Assembly (NCBI RefSeq): GCF_014635205.1
Contig: NZ_BMCN01000001.1
Location: 620,001 to 684,000 of the forward strand
Direction: 5' to 3'
DNA: 64,000 nt
From: Jeotgalicoccus aerolatus
GTDB taxonomy: Bacteria > Bacillota > Bacilli > Staphylococcales > Salinicoccaceae
Positions 1 through 8,509 of this stretch are shown piece after piece. A program made the translations under genes and the position numbers. Every line of letters starts with the position of its first letter. The stretch's first letter is position 1. The notes beneath the pieces were generated by a model, which was not told the DNA's origin, did not search any database, and worked only from the letters and a program-made list of their open reading frames with translations.

Positions 1-1
1 A

Positions 2-109
2 TATCAATATATCCAGGGCTTCGTTTATAATTTAAAGACAGATGATCACCCGCCGACTCCTGTACTTGATACGGTGGTCACACTATTGAGCGGTTATGAG
101 AAATTATAA
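2..109 (+). CDS. C-terminal end of a protein cut by the window edge
   Basis: An open frame enters from the left edge and stops at TAA 107-109, giving about 35 residues ending in LLSGYEKL. It is followed within a few bases by a strong terminator, as expected for a real gene end. The short tail (TPVLDTVVTLLSGYEKL) is reminiscent of the C-terminus of ketopantoate reductase-like (ApbA/PanE) proteins, but this is a guess from very little sequence. No start or catalytic motif is inside the window. Confidence 0.5.
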   Translation, partial: YQYIQGFVYNLKTDDHPPTPVLDTVVTLLSGYEKL

Positions 110-111
110 AA

Positions 112-149
112 AAATCATCCTAGGTGAAATCACTTAGGATGATTTTTGT
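112..149. terminator. Intrinsic terminator, probably bidirectional
   Basis: A 16-bp near-perfect stem (112-127 with 130-145, one mismatch) has an A-run on its left and TTTTT on its right. It closes the partial gene at 2-109 and can also stop transcription arriving from selO on the minus strand. Confidence 0.85.
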
Positions 150-254
150 TAGGATGACTGCAATTCACAGATTATGGCTAAGTAGCCGAATTGATTAATG
201 ACTTCTCCCATAAAATTCTGCATATTAATTTTTTCCTTTTATATTATTTTTACA

Positions 255-1712
255 TCACGTTCCGCAGTATGTTTTAAAGTTGGGATCCATATCATCCTCA
301 CCCGGTGCATCGAGATATTTACCGCCGAGTTTATCGTTAAACGGTTTTGAGACAGCTTTTAATAGCTGTTTCAGTTCACCGTAGTTGCCTGATACTGCTA
401 AATCAAGCGATTTTTGAACTAAATGATTACGGGGAATAAAACTTGGATTTGCCGCATTAGCAACAGTATTAATTTCATTTTTAGATGCCTTGTGTGCTTT
501 CTTTCTCGCCTGATATTTTTCAAACCAGTTAATAAAATCGCTATCGTTAAACATCGGCAGTTTATCGTAGTGCGTTAAATATAAATCACGGAAAGTGCGC
601 GTATAATCCGCTTCGTACTTAAACATAAAACCGAGCAGCTCATCGATCATCTGAACATCGTACTGGTCTTCATAATCCATATCGAGTATACCCAGTTTAT
701 TACCCATTAAAGTAATATATTTTCTATTATAATACAGCGGATATTTATCGAGTACTTCCTGCGCCTGCTTAACCGCCTCATCCTGACTGCTGTTAAACAG
801 CGGACACAGCGCCTCGCCGAGCTTGCTTAAATCCCATTGTCCGATAGGCGGCTGATTTTTATAACGGTAGCGGCCCTCTGTATCGATTAAACTGTAATAC
901 GTATCGGGATTATATACATCGATAAAGGCACATGGCCCGTAATCGATTGTCTCGCCCGAAATTGTAATGTTATCGGTGTTCATGACACCATGGACAAAGC
1001 CGACAGCCTGCCACTCAGCAATTAACTCAGCCTGCTTCCTGACAACAGCATCGAAAAACATTAAATACTTCTTCTCTTCATCAAGCGGAGATAGATAAGG
1101 GTAATGGCGTTCGATTGCAAAGTCAGCCAGCGCTTTAAGTTCGTCTTTCGACTGGCGTGCAGCATATTCAAATGTACCGACTCTTATATGAGAACTCGCG
1201 ATGCGGGTTAAAATGCCGCTCGGCACTTCTGTCTGCCGCACCAGATGCTCGCCTGTATTGACTACAGCCAGCGCCCGGGTAGTACTGATGCCGATATTTG
1301 CCATATACTCGCTGATAATATACTCTCTCAGCATAGAATCGATCGGCGCACGTCCATCGCCCTGTCGGGAAAACTTCGTTGCACCGGATCCTTTTAAGAC
1401 AACATCAAACTTTTCTCCATTTGTGTTATGCTCACCTAGAAGCACATTTCTTCCGTCGCCAAGCATATTCAGTACGCCGAACTGATGGCCCATATAGGCC
1501 TGTGCAATTGGAACAGCAGACTCCGGCAGCTGATTGCCGCTGAAGAATGCCGCATCATTTTCGAGTTCTTTTTCATCTATATCCAGCAGCCTTGCCAAAT
1601 GGTTATTAAATAAAACGACTTCCGGTGCTTCTGATTCTTCCGGTTCATACGGCGACCAGAAAGTCCGGGGCAGTGTTTTATAATCATGGGTGAAATTAAA
1701 GCCTTTATACAT
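255..1712 (-). CDS. selO: Protein adenylyltransferase SelO (YdiU/UPF0061 family)
   Basis: A 485-residue SelO pseudokinase-family protein. Members transfer AMP from ATP to Ser/Thr/Tyr residues of target proteins and are linked to redox homeostasis. Visible family motifs are AQAYMGHQFGVLNMLGDGR near residue 75, the LKGSGATKFSRQGDGRA segment, and HGVMNTDNI, the inverted-topology equivalent of the kinase catalytic and metal-binding segments. The start chosen is the ATG at 1710-1712, because GGGAGGAG lies 9 nt upstream; an in-frame ATG eight codons earlier would put the SD inside the coding region. Monocistronic, with the terminator at 112-149 downstream. Its length fits the family. Confidence 0.93.
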   Translation of the reverse strand: MYKGFNFTHDYKTLPRTFWSPYEPEESEAPEVVLFNNHLARLLDIDEKELENDAAFFSGNQLPESAVPIAQAYMGHQFGVLNMLGDGRNVLLGEHNTNGEKFDVVLKGSGATKFSRQGDGRAPIDSMLREYIISEYMANIGISTTRALAVVNTGEHLVRQTEVPSGILTRIASSHIRVGTFEYAARQSKDELKALADFAIERHYPYLSPLDEEKKYLMFFDAVVRKQAELIAEWQAVGFVHGVMNTDNITISGETIDYGPCAFIDVYNPDTYYSLIDTEGRYRYKNQPPIGQWDLSKLGEALCPLFNSSQDEAVKQAQEVLDKYPLYYNRKYITLMGNKLGILDMDYEDQYDVQMIDELLGFMFKYEADYTRTFRDLYLTHYDKLPMFNDSDFINWFEKYQARKKAHKASKNEINTVANAANPSFIPRNHLVQKSLDLAVSGNYGELKQLLKAVSKPFNDKLGGKYLDAPGEDDMDPNFKTYCGT

Positions 1713-1826
1713 TGTAAAATTCTCCTCCCGATACACGCGTTCTGTAATAATCTCTAGTAATTAAGTATACTATAGATAAATATTGTTTCATAATAGAATA
1801 CCCCTCTTTAAAAAAGTTAAAAACTT

Positions 1827-1856
1827 TTGTTAACAATTACAAAAACAGGGTATAAT
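1827..1856 (+). promoter_or_regulatory. Putative sigma-A promoter of the first ykvI-like gene
   Basis: TTGTTA (1827-1832) and TATAAT (1851-1856) are separated by 18 bp. They lie about 30 nt before the start codon at 1886, which has AGGAG as its SD. Confidence 0.6.
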
Positions 1857-1885
1857 TAATTCATATAGAAATAGGAGTTGGAAAC

Positions 1886-2995
1886 ATGTCAAATGGTAAT
1901 AGTCGTGCTTCCTGGAAATATGCATTTGCCTATACCGGCATTGTTGTCGGTGCAGGCTTTGCTACTGGTCAGGAAGTACTGCAGTTTTTCGCTAGTTACG
2001 GATTAATCAGCTTTTTAGGTGTTGTTTTAACAGGCCTGATCGTAATGTTTATCGGCCGTCAAGCAGCTAAATTAGGATACTCTACGCATGCAGAGTCCCA
2101 CGTGCTGCCGCTGAATACCTTATTCGGCAAAAAGTTTGGTCTCGTTATCGATATCATTCTTGCCTTCTTCTTATACGGACTCGCAATTGTAATGATTGCA
2201 GGAAGCGGTGCAACTTTTAATGAAGGCTTTGGAATTCACCCGCAAATCGGAGCAATCATACTAATTGTACTGGCATTAATTACTTTACTGATGGACTTTG
2301 AAAAAATCATTTCAGTCATTGGAGTGATTACACCAGTTTTAGTCGTTGCGATGTTCTTTATCGCAGGTTACAACGTCTTAAATCCGATGGTGCCGCTGTC
2401 AGAAGTTAATCAGTATAATGATGTATCCAGAACACCAACAGGCAGCTGGTGGTTTGATGCAATTACTTATGCAGGCTTTACGCTTGCTACAGCATTCAGC
2501 TTTTTATCAATAATGGGGTCTGAATCTGCCCGCCAGTCAATTGTCAGACGCGGTGCAATATACGGCGGACTCATCATCATGATCATCATGCTGCTGATCA
2601 ACTTCGGTGTACTGTCAATTATTCCGAATGCTTATGATGTATCATTACCGACAATGGAAATGGCAAACAACGTCGCACCTTGGTTCGGTACAGCCTACTC
2701 AATAATTATCATTTTACTGATTTATAACTCAATCGTCGGATTTTTATATCCTTTCCTTGCCAGATTCTCTACGCCGGGAACGAAAAAGTATAAAATTCTG
2801 CTGGTTGGTTCATTGGTAATCGGCTACTTCGGTACTTATGTCGGTTTTGTTGAACTTGTTAATATCATCTATCCATTATTTGGCTATGTTGGTATGGTCA
2901 TCGGTATTATGCTGACTGTCCGCTGGGTTTATTTAAAATTCAAAGCGCGTCAGCTGGCAGAGAAAATATCAGACAATGATGAAAAAGAACAATAA
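1886..2995 (+). CDS. YkvI-family integral membrane transporter, copy 1
   Basis: A 369-residue, very hydrophobic protein with roughly ten membrane segments. The N-terminal signature GIVVGAGFATGQEVLQFFAS and the mid-protein WWFDAITYAGF and SFLSIMGSE motifs are shared with the next two genes. The family (Bacillus YkvI) is annotated only as a membrane protein, with distant similarity to APC/NSS-type carriers of amino acids or other small solutes; the substrate is unknown. The charged C-terminal tail is cytoplasmic. It has its own promoter and its own terminator at 3007-3049, so the three copies are separately transcribed. The function as a transporter is an inference from topology. Confidence 0.85.
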   Translation: MSNGNSRASWKYAFAYTGIVVGAGFATGQEVLQFFASYGLISFLGVVLTGLIVMFIGRQAAKLGYSTHAESHVLPLNTLFGKKFGLVIDIILAFFLYGLAIVMIAGSGATFNEGFGIHPQIGAIILIVLALITLLMDFEKIISVIGVITPVLVVAMFFIAGYNVLNPMVPLSEVNQYNDVSRTPTGSWWFDAITYAGFTLATAFSFLSIMGSESARQSIVRRGAIYGGLIIMIIMLLINFGVLSIIPNAYDVSLPTMEMANNVAPWFGTAYSIIIILLIYNSIVGFLYPFLARFSTPGTKKYKILLVGSLVIGYFGTYVGFVELVNIIYPLFGYVGMVIGIMLTVRWVYLKFKARQLAEKISDNDEKEQ

Positions 2996-3006
2996 AATAG
3001 CACTTA

Positions 3007-3049
3007 TACCCTTTACATGGCATAAATGTCATATAAAGGGTATTTTTTT
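3007..3049 (+). terminator. Intrinsic terminator after ykvI copy 1
   Basis: A 10-bp stem, ATACCCTTTA with TAAAGGGTAT, is followed by a run of seven T. Confidence 0.85.
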
Positions 3050-3121
3050 CTTTATCCATGTTTATCTTTTTGTGAATAGTTTATATATAAGTTATGTAAA
3101 CTACATACGGGAGATGAAATT

Positions 3122-4198
3122 ATGTCACAAGGTAAAAACCGTGCTTCCTGGAGAATCGGCTTTGCATACGCTGGTATTTTAGTCGGCGCCGGATTCTCAA
3201 CAGGACAAGAAGTTTTACAGTTTTTTGCAAGTCACGGCATGGTGAGTATATTTGGAATTATACTCGCTGCACTTATACTTATGTTTGTCGGTAGACAAGC
3301 AGCAAAACTTGGTTTTCGCTTAAATGCGGAATCACATGAAACACCGCTCCGCGCACTCTTTGGTGAAAAAGTCGGTCTGGTTATCGACTATGTTCTCATT
3401 TTCTTCTTATACGGAATTGCAGTCGTTATGATTGCCGGCAGCGGAGCAACATTTAATCAGGCGTTCGGTATACATCCTCAGTTAGGGGTATTAATTCTAA
3501 TACTGTTAACATTCGTTACCCTGCTGCTTGATTTCAATAAAATCGTTAATATTATCGGCGGTATAACCCCTCTATTGATAGTAGCCGTTGTGATTATTAC
3601 CGGCTATAACATTTTGAATCCGTACGTTCCTTACTCAGAAGTGAATAACTACGTAGATTCTTCAAGAACACCATCTTCATTCTGGTGGTTCGATGCGATT
3701 ACTTATGCTGGTCTTGCACTGGCGACGGGGTTCAGCTTTTTATCGATTATGGGATCAGAAGCACAGAGACACGCCATTGCACGACGCGGTGCAATATACG
3801 GCGGTTTGATTTTACTCGTTATGATGCTCTTAGTTAATGTCGGTGTCCTTTCTATTATGCCGACCGCAAACGAAGTCCCGCTGCCTGCTATGGAAATGGC
3901 GGACAATATGGCCCCTTGGCTCGGCGCAGTTTACTCAATTATTATTATTCTTTTGATTTATAACTCGGTGGTCGGCTTAATGTATCCATTCTTGACGAGA
4001 TTTACTGAACCTTACTCCAAAAAATATAAAGTAATGATGGTTATTTCTTTAATTGCAGCTTTCATCATTTCAAATGTCGGTTTCGTCGAACTCGTTAATA
4101 TCGTTTACCCTATTCTGGGTTATATCGGTCTCGCAATATCAGCAGCCCTGCTCGTCCGCTGGATCATGAACAAGAATACGAAGAAAAAACTGCTGTAA
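3122..4198 (+). CDS. YkvI-family integral membrane transporter, copy 2
   Basis: A 358-residue paralogue of the preceding gene, collinear over its whole length. It shares AGILVGAGFSTGQEVLQFFA near the N-terminus, the IAGSGATFN block and the WWFDAITYAG block. It has an SD (GGGAGATG) before the ATG at 3122 and its own terminator at 4208-4241. The C-terminus is a short basic tail (NKNTKKKLL) like copy 3, while copy 1 has a longer acidic tail; by eye, copies 2 and 3 therefore look alike at the end. The substrate cannot be read from sequence. Confidence 0.85.
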   Translation: MSQGKNRASWRIGFAYAGILVGAGFSTGQEVLQFFASHGMVSIFGIILAALILMFVGRQAAKLGFRLNAESHETPLRALFGEKVGLVIDYVLIFFLYGIAVVMIAGSGATFNQAFGIHPQLGVLILILLTFVTLLLDFNKIVNIIGGITPLLIVAVVIITGYNILNPYVPYSEVNNYVDSSRTPSSFWWFDAITYAGLALATGFSFLSIMGSEAQRHAIARRGAIYGGLILLVMMLLVNVGVLSIMPTANEVPLPAMEMADNMAPWLGAVYSIIIILLIYNSVVGLMYPFLTRFTEPYSKKYKVMMVISLIAAFIISNVGFVELVNIVYPILGYIGLAISAALLVRWIMNKNTKKKLL

Positions 4199-4207
4199 TT
4201 GAAGTTT

Positions 4208-4241
4208 ATCCCTCATCCTTAAAGGCGGATGAGGGATTTTT
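4208..4241 (+). terminator. Intrinsic terminator after ykvI copy 2
   Basis: A perfect 11-bp stem (ATCCCTCATCC with GGATGAGGGAT) is followed by TTTTT. Confidence 0.9.
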
Positions 4242-4410
4242 GTTTGGAATACGCGTTTTTTGTATGTGTGATGACAACGGCAGGCTACCGTTGTTAATGA
4301 CACGCGCATACTTTCAAACAATCTATTACTTTTTACACAAACACGGTTATGGCAAGCCCAAATTTGTGGTATTATGTTCTCTTGTCTTACTAAATTAGGA
4401 GGAGATTTTT

Positions 4411-5481
4411 GTGCAAGCACAAAAAGATGCAATTAAATTTGCTTTTGCCTACACAGGTATTGTTGTAGGTGCCGGGTTCTCAACTGGACAAGAAGTTTTA
4501 CAGTTCTTTTCAAGTTTTGGCCTCTGGAGTTTTGCAGGTGTAGCGGTTGCTGCCATCTGTGTATTATTTATGAGCAGGCAGACTGCTAAGCTGGGATACA
4601 GATACGATGTTGTTTCTCATGAAGTACCATTACATAAATTATTTGGGAAAACTGCAGGAACTTTAATCGATTATATCTTTGCTTTTTTCATGTACGGCAT
4701 TGCTGTAATTATGATTGCCGGCAGCGGTTCGGCTTTTGAGGAAAGCTTTGGTATTCAGCCATGGGTGGGTTCAATCGTCTTGTTATTCTTAGTATTTTTC
4801 ACCCTGCTGATGGATTTCAATAAAATTGTTTCAATACTCGGTTCAGTCACACCATTTTTAATCATTGCTGTCTTGATAATTTCGCTCGTTAATATTTTCA
4901 ATCCGGACGTCGTATTAAGCGAAATAAATCAAACTGCAAATATCAGTCAGACACCGACAGGTCTGTGGTGGTTTGATGCAATTACTTATTCCGGTGTAGT
5001 CATCGGCGTGGCATTCAGTTTCTTATCAATTATGGGTTCTGATGCGGATAAACATTTCATCGCCAGACGCGGTGCAGTTTACGGCGGTATTATCTTCATG
5101 ATCATGCTGTTCCTTTTGAATGCGGGTATGCTCGCTGTACTGGATGAAGCTAATCATGTTGCCTTACCGACACTGGTTATGGCTAATGCCATCCATCCGG
5201 TTTTCGGCACTATATTTTCAATCATTATTATTTTACTGATCTACAATACAGTTGTCGGCTTAATGTATGCTTTCCTGGCCCGCTTTACTCAGCCTTATTC
5301 TAAGAAATATAAAGTATGGCTGGTCATTGCACTGATTGTTGGTTATGTTTTAACATTTGTCGGATTTGTCGATCTGGTTAATTTCTTCTATCCAATCTTC
5401 GGTTACGTAGGCGTTCTAATTGGTATCGGCTTACTCATTCGATGGCTGATGAATAAAAAGACATCAAAAAAACTTCTGTAA
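4411..5481 (+). CDS. YkvI-family integral membrane transporter, copy 3
   Basis: A 356-residue third tandem paralogue with the same fold signature (GIVVGAGFSTGQEVLQFFSS, WWFDAITYSG, SFLSIMGSD). It starts at GTG 4411, set by the strong SD AGGAGGAG 5-6 nt upstream; no ATG nearby is better placed. It ends with the same NKKTSKKLL basic tail as copy 2. It is followed by a bidirectional terminator shared with the convergent carbamate kinase gene. Three copies in a row, each with a private leader and terminator, suggest diversification of substrate or regulation rather than simple dosage. Confidence 0.85.
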   Translation: MQAQKDAIKFAFAYTGIVVGAGFSTGQEVLQFFSSFGLWSFAGVAVAAICVLFMSRQTAKLGYRYDVVSHEVPLHKLFGKTAGTLIDYIFAFFMYGIAVIMIAGSGSAFEESFGIQPWVGSIVLLFLVFFTLLMDFNKIVSILGSVTPFLIIAVLIISLVNIFNPDVVLSEINQTANISQTPTGLWWFDAITYSGVVIGVAFSFLSIMGSDADKHFIARRGAVYGGIIFMIMLFLLNAGMLAVLDEANHVALPTLVMANAIHPVFGTIFSIIIILLIYNTVVGLMYAFLARFTQPYSKKYKVWLVIALIVGYVLTFVGFVDLVNFFYPIFGYVGVLIGIGLLIRWLMNKKTSKKLL

Positions 5482-5487
5482 AAACAG

Positions 5488-5530
5488 AAAAAGCGTTGAA
5501 GACTGATTGAGTCAGTCTTCAACGCTTTTT
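5488..5530. terminator. Bidirectional terminator between ykvI copy 3 and the carbamate kinase
   Basis: A perfect 19-bp stem has A-run and T-run flanks on both sides, lying between two convergent genes. Confidence 0.95.
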
Positions 5531-5535
5531 AAATA

Positions 5536-6474
5536 TTATAATTTAATTCTTGTACCTGCTTTACCTTCCAGTGCAAGAACTGCTTCATCTAATGAACAGA
5601 TGATACCTTCTTTGCCTTCGTGTTTAGCGAATGCAATAGCAGCTTCAATTTTAGGAAGCATAGAACCTGCCGGGAATTGTCCGTCAGCAACGTGTTTTTC
5701 TGCTTCTGCCACGGTAATTTCTTCTAACTTCTGTTCGTTTTCTTTTCCGAAGTTAATATATACGTTAGGAACGTCTGTCAGCATCATGAATACATCTGCT
5801 TCAGTTTGTTCTGACAGTTTTAATCCTGAACGATCTTTATCGATTACCGCTTCAACACCGTGAATTTGGCCTTTTTCATCACGGTAAATTGGAATACCGC
5901 CGCCGCCTGATGATACGACGATTGACGTGTCAATTAATGTTTTAATTTCTTCAACACCATGAATCACTTTAGGTTCCGGTGAAGGCACAACGCGTCTGAA
6001 TCCGCGGCCTGCATCTTCAGCCATTTGGAAACCTTTTTCTTCAGTCATTTTTTTAGCTTCTTCTTCTGTAAAGAATACGCCAACAGGTTTTGTTGGATTG
6101 TCGAAGGCTTTGTCGTCTTTGTCGACTTCAACCATTGTAAGCAATGTGACAACGTTAGTGTCGTCCCCGCCTTCGATTAAACGGTTTTTAAGTGCAGATT
6201 CCATCATGTAGCCGATCATACCTTGTGATTCAGCATTATTGACGAAAATAGGCATTGCAGGAATTTCTTCTTTTGCTGCTTCGTTTTGAGCAATGATGTT
6301 ACCGACTTGAGGTCCGTTACCGTGTGTTACAACAATTTTGTGGCCGGCTTCAGAAATTTCCACCATGCGGTTTGCTGCGTTGACGACGTTCTGGTACTGA
6401 TTTTCAAATGTTGCTTCTTGTTTTGGCTGTAAAATTGCGTTACCGCCTAATGCTAAAACTACTTTTTTACCCAT
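5536..6474 (-). CDS. Carbamate kinase of the ureide cluster
   Basis: A 312-residue amino acid kinase-fold protein with the carbamate kinase signatures VLALGGNAIL at the N-terminus, VTHGNGPQVGN near residue 50 and SSGGGGIP near residue 190. It catalyses carbamoyl phosphate + ADP to carbamate + ATP, the energy-yielding last step of arginine or ureide fermentation. Here it is the last gene of the FdrA-DUF1116-DUF2877 operon, as YbcF (AllK) is in E. coli. The likely substrate source is therefore carbamoyl phosphate from oxalurate rather than citrulline. The SD AGGAGATG precedes the ATG. No arginine deiminase genes are adjacent. Confidence 0.93.
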   Translation of the reverse strand: MGKKVVLALGGNAILQPKQEATFENQYQNVVNAANRMVEISEAGHKIVVTHGNGPQVGNIIAQNEAAKEEIPAMPIFVNNAESQGMIGYMMESALKNRLIEGGDDTNVVTLLTMVEVDKDDKAFDNPTKPVGVFFTEEEAKKMTEEKGFQMAEDAGRGFRRVVPSPEPKVIHGVEEIKTLIDTSIVVSSGGGGIPIYRDEKGQIHGVEAVIDKDRSGLKLSEQTEADVFMMLTDVPNVYINFGKENEQKLEEITVAEAEKHVADGQFPAGSMLPKIEAAIAFAKHEGKEGIICSLDEAVLALEGKAGTRIKL

Positions 6475-6478
6475 TATT

Positions 6479-7243
6479 TCATCTCCTGTTTAATGTCATA
6501 TATATTCCGTACAGCGTATCCCGTCCTGAGCTTGAACCCAGTTCAAGCAGGGCATCCATCGAGTCTGTTCCAGGTGAATCACCGATATCCGTGATCCGTC
6601 TTGAAAAAATCCCGTCCAGTGCCAGTCTGATAAAACTCTCACTGACAATGGTCGTTACATTTTCACGAATATAGGAAGACAGTGTCTCAAGATGCTTTCC
6701 AGCAATGAACGGCTCCAGACAATGGACATACAATATGCCTGTAATCATATCATCGCCCGACGGTGTCAAACCCTGCCCCCTGCCGACTAAATAGCCGAGC
6801 GGGAAAGCAGCTTCGCTGTTGCCGAGATCAGTAATAATACGGCTTAAGATATCACTGCTGAAATCTCCGCTGTTATAATCGCTGAAATCGTAATGCTTTA
6901 CAGCATGTTTGACTGCTGCTGTATTTTGCGTGCTGACTTTATTATATATAAAAGTTTCGGCATGTTTTAAATTCAGCATAAAATCATGATGATTGATTGC
7001 ACCGGTATCAGTCTTTAACAAATCACCCGTTTGCAGTGATTCTCTAATATGATGCATCGTGTATTTATTGATGGTAATACCGAAAGGAAAATAGCCGTTC
7101 TTATCAGTGCCGATAAAGATCAAATCATTATTATCGTTAACAATATTGAAACCGTTAGTAAAAATACTGTGCACACGCATTCTTTGATTGTTTTTTAACA
7201 AGGAAAGTGCGATCTCACCGATCGCACTTGCTTCATATATCAT
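6479..7243 (-). CDS. DUF2877 protein, YlbF(AllH)-like component of oxamate carbamoyl transfer
   Basis: A 254-residue soluble protein of the DUF2877 family. The conserved block is GRGQGLTPSGDDMITGIL near residue 155. In E. coli the equivalent gene (ylbF, renamed allH) sits with fdrA and ylbE, and the three have been linked to oxamate carbamoyltransferase activity, which converts oxalurate plus phosphate to oxamate and carbamoyl phosphate. The same order occurs here. The ATG at 7241-7243 directly abuts the stop of the upstream gene, so translation is probably coupled. Its exact role in the complex is taken from the family, not visible in the sequence. Confidence 0.85.
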   Translation of the reverse strand: MIYEASAIGEIALSLLKNNQRMRVHSIFTNGFNIVNDNNDLIFIGTDKNGYFPFGITINKYTMHHIRESLQTGDLLKTDTGAINHHDFMLNLKHAETFIYNKVSTQNTAAVKHAVKHYDFSDYNSGDFSSDILSRIITDLGNSEAAFPLGYLVGRGQGLTPSGDDMITGILYVHCLEPFIAGKHLETLSSYIRENVTTIVSESFIRLALDGIFSRRITDIGDSPGTDSMDALLELGSSSGRDTLYGIYMTLNRR

Positions 7244-8509
7244 TTATGCTTCAAAACCTAATTTAGCAGCATAAGCTGTAATTGCTTTTTCGAAACATTC
7301 GATTGGCGGGTTAACTGTACCTGCACCAATTTGTCCGAAGCCTGCAACTTTGTGTGCAATACCTGTATTAATTACAGGAAGAATGCCTGTTTCTACAACT
7401 TTACGTGCATCAATTCCAGTTGGCGCACCTTTGAAATCCCAAGTTGGAATAATGAAGTTAGGGTTTTCCTGTTCTGTAATTTCAGCCATATTATTGCTTG
7501 TTTCAAGTGCATCACCAAAACCGCCTGAACCAACAAAGCGTGTTACAGCAGGCGCTGCAATCATAGCCATACCGCCGACACCGATTGTTTCAGTGATTGC
7601 TGAGTCACCGATATCTGTATTTGCATCTTCAGCTGAGTAGCCTGTGAAGTACAGACCTTGCGGTGTATTAACCGGTGCAGTAAACCATTCGTCACCCATA
7701 CCTGCGATACGGATACCGAAGTTTTCACCGTTACGGCACATTGCAGTAACGATTGTACCGTGTTCGATCGTACGTGCTGCGTCAGTCATCGCTTTACCTG
7801 TAGCCATAGCAATGTTTAAGAAGAACTGGTCAGTGTCAGCTAAGAACTGCATTACTTCTTCGCGTTTTTCTAATTCAACATCTTCTAAGCTTGTGATTGC
7901 CGGAGCAACTTCTTTTAGGAATGCTAATGATGCTGCAATATTTCTTTGGTGGAACTCATCACCCATAGCAATTGCTTTGGCAACAAGTACGTTGACGTTT
8001 AAGCCTTCATCCATTGTTTTAAGTGCTTTTGATAATACTGGAGCTAAAACATCTTTCATCCAGTGAAGACGAGTAATAACCTGATCACTGTAAGAACCGA
8101 AACGGAGTACTGCACCAATACCTTCGTTTAAAGTACAGTAGGCTTCGTTGCCGTGCTCTTTGTTAACAACAACGACAACAGGCATGTTCATTGACGTAAT
8201 GCCGCCCATTGGACCTACTGCATTCACGTGGTGACAAGGGATAAATTTAATTTTATCGTTTTCAAGCAGTTCACGTGCGCCCTGCTCGTCGTCAGCCCAG
8301 CCTTCGAAAAGGATAGCGCCAACACATGAACCCTGCATAGGGTCTGTCATATTTTCATATTTAATTGGAGGACCGGCATGCAGTAATACATGCTCAGTCA
8401 GTTCTGGAATTACTGTATGTGCAGGAACAACATCTGTTAAGAAAGGTGCTGCACCAATCATTTTTTGAACGACAGCTTTATTTGCTTCATTTATAGTTTG
8501 GTAAGCCAT
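7244..8509 (-). CDS. DUF1116 protein, YlbE(AllG)-like component of oxamate carbamoyl transfer
   Basis: A 421-residue DUF1116 protein. The N-terminal third contains HVLLHAGPPIKYENMTDPMQ, and a later block carries the family GRNGxxFGIRIAG-like motif (MCRNGENFGIRIAG). It matches E. coli YlbE in length. Its start codon overlaps the fdrA stop by one base (TAATG), showing translational coupling. With FdrA and the DUF2877 protein it should process oxalurate, the product of ureidoglycolate dehydrogenase. The metabolic assignment rests on the family and operon order. Confidence 0.88.
   Translation of the reverse strand: MAYQTINEANKAVVQKMIGAAPFLTDVVPAHTVIPELTEHVLLHAGPPIKYENMTDPMQGSCVGAILFEGWADDEQGARELLENDKIKFIPCHHVNAVGPMGGITSMNMPVVVVVNKEHGNEAYCTLNEGIGAVLRFGSYSDQVITRLHWMKDVLAPVLSKALKTMDEGLNVNVLVAKAIAMGDEFHQRNIAASLAFLKEVAPAITSLEDVELEKREEVMQFLADTDQFFLNIAMATGKAMTDAARTIEHGTIVTAMCRNGENFGIRIAGMGDEWFTAPVNTPQGLYFTGYSAEDANTDIGDSAITETIGVGGMAMIAAPAVTRFVGSGGFGDALETSNNMAEITEQENPNFIIPTWDFKGAPTGIDARKVVETGILPVINTGIAHKVAGFGQIGAGTVNPPIECFEKAITAYAAKLGFEA

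Noticed and set aside
4266..4296. Inverted repeat GACAACGG..CCGTTGTT before ykvI copy 3
   Set aside because: No U-run follows, and the 7-bp stem lies in the leader without similarity to known riboswitches or T-boxes. Kept only as a weak possible operator.
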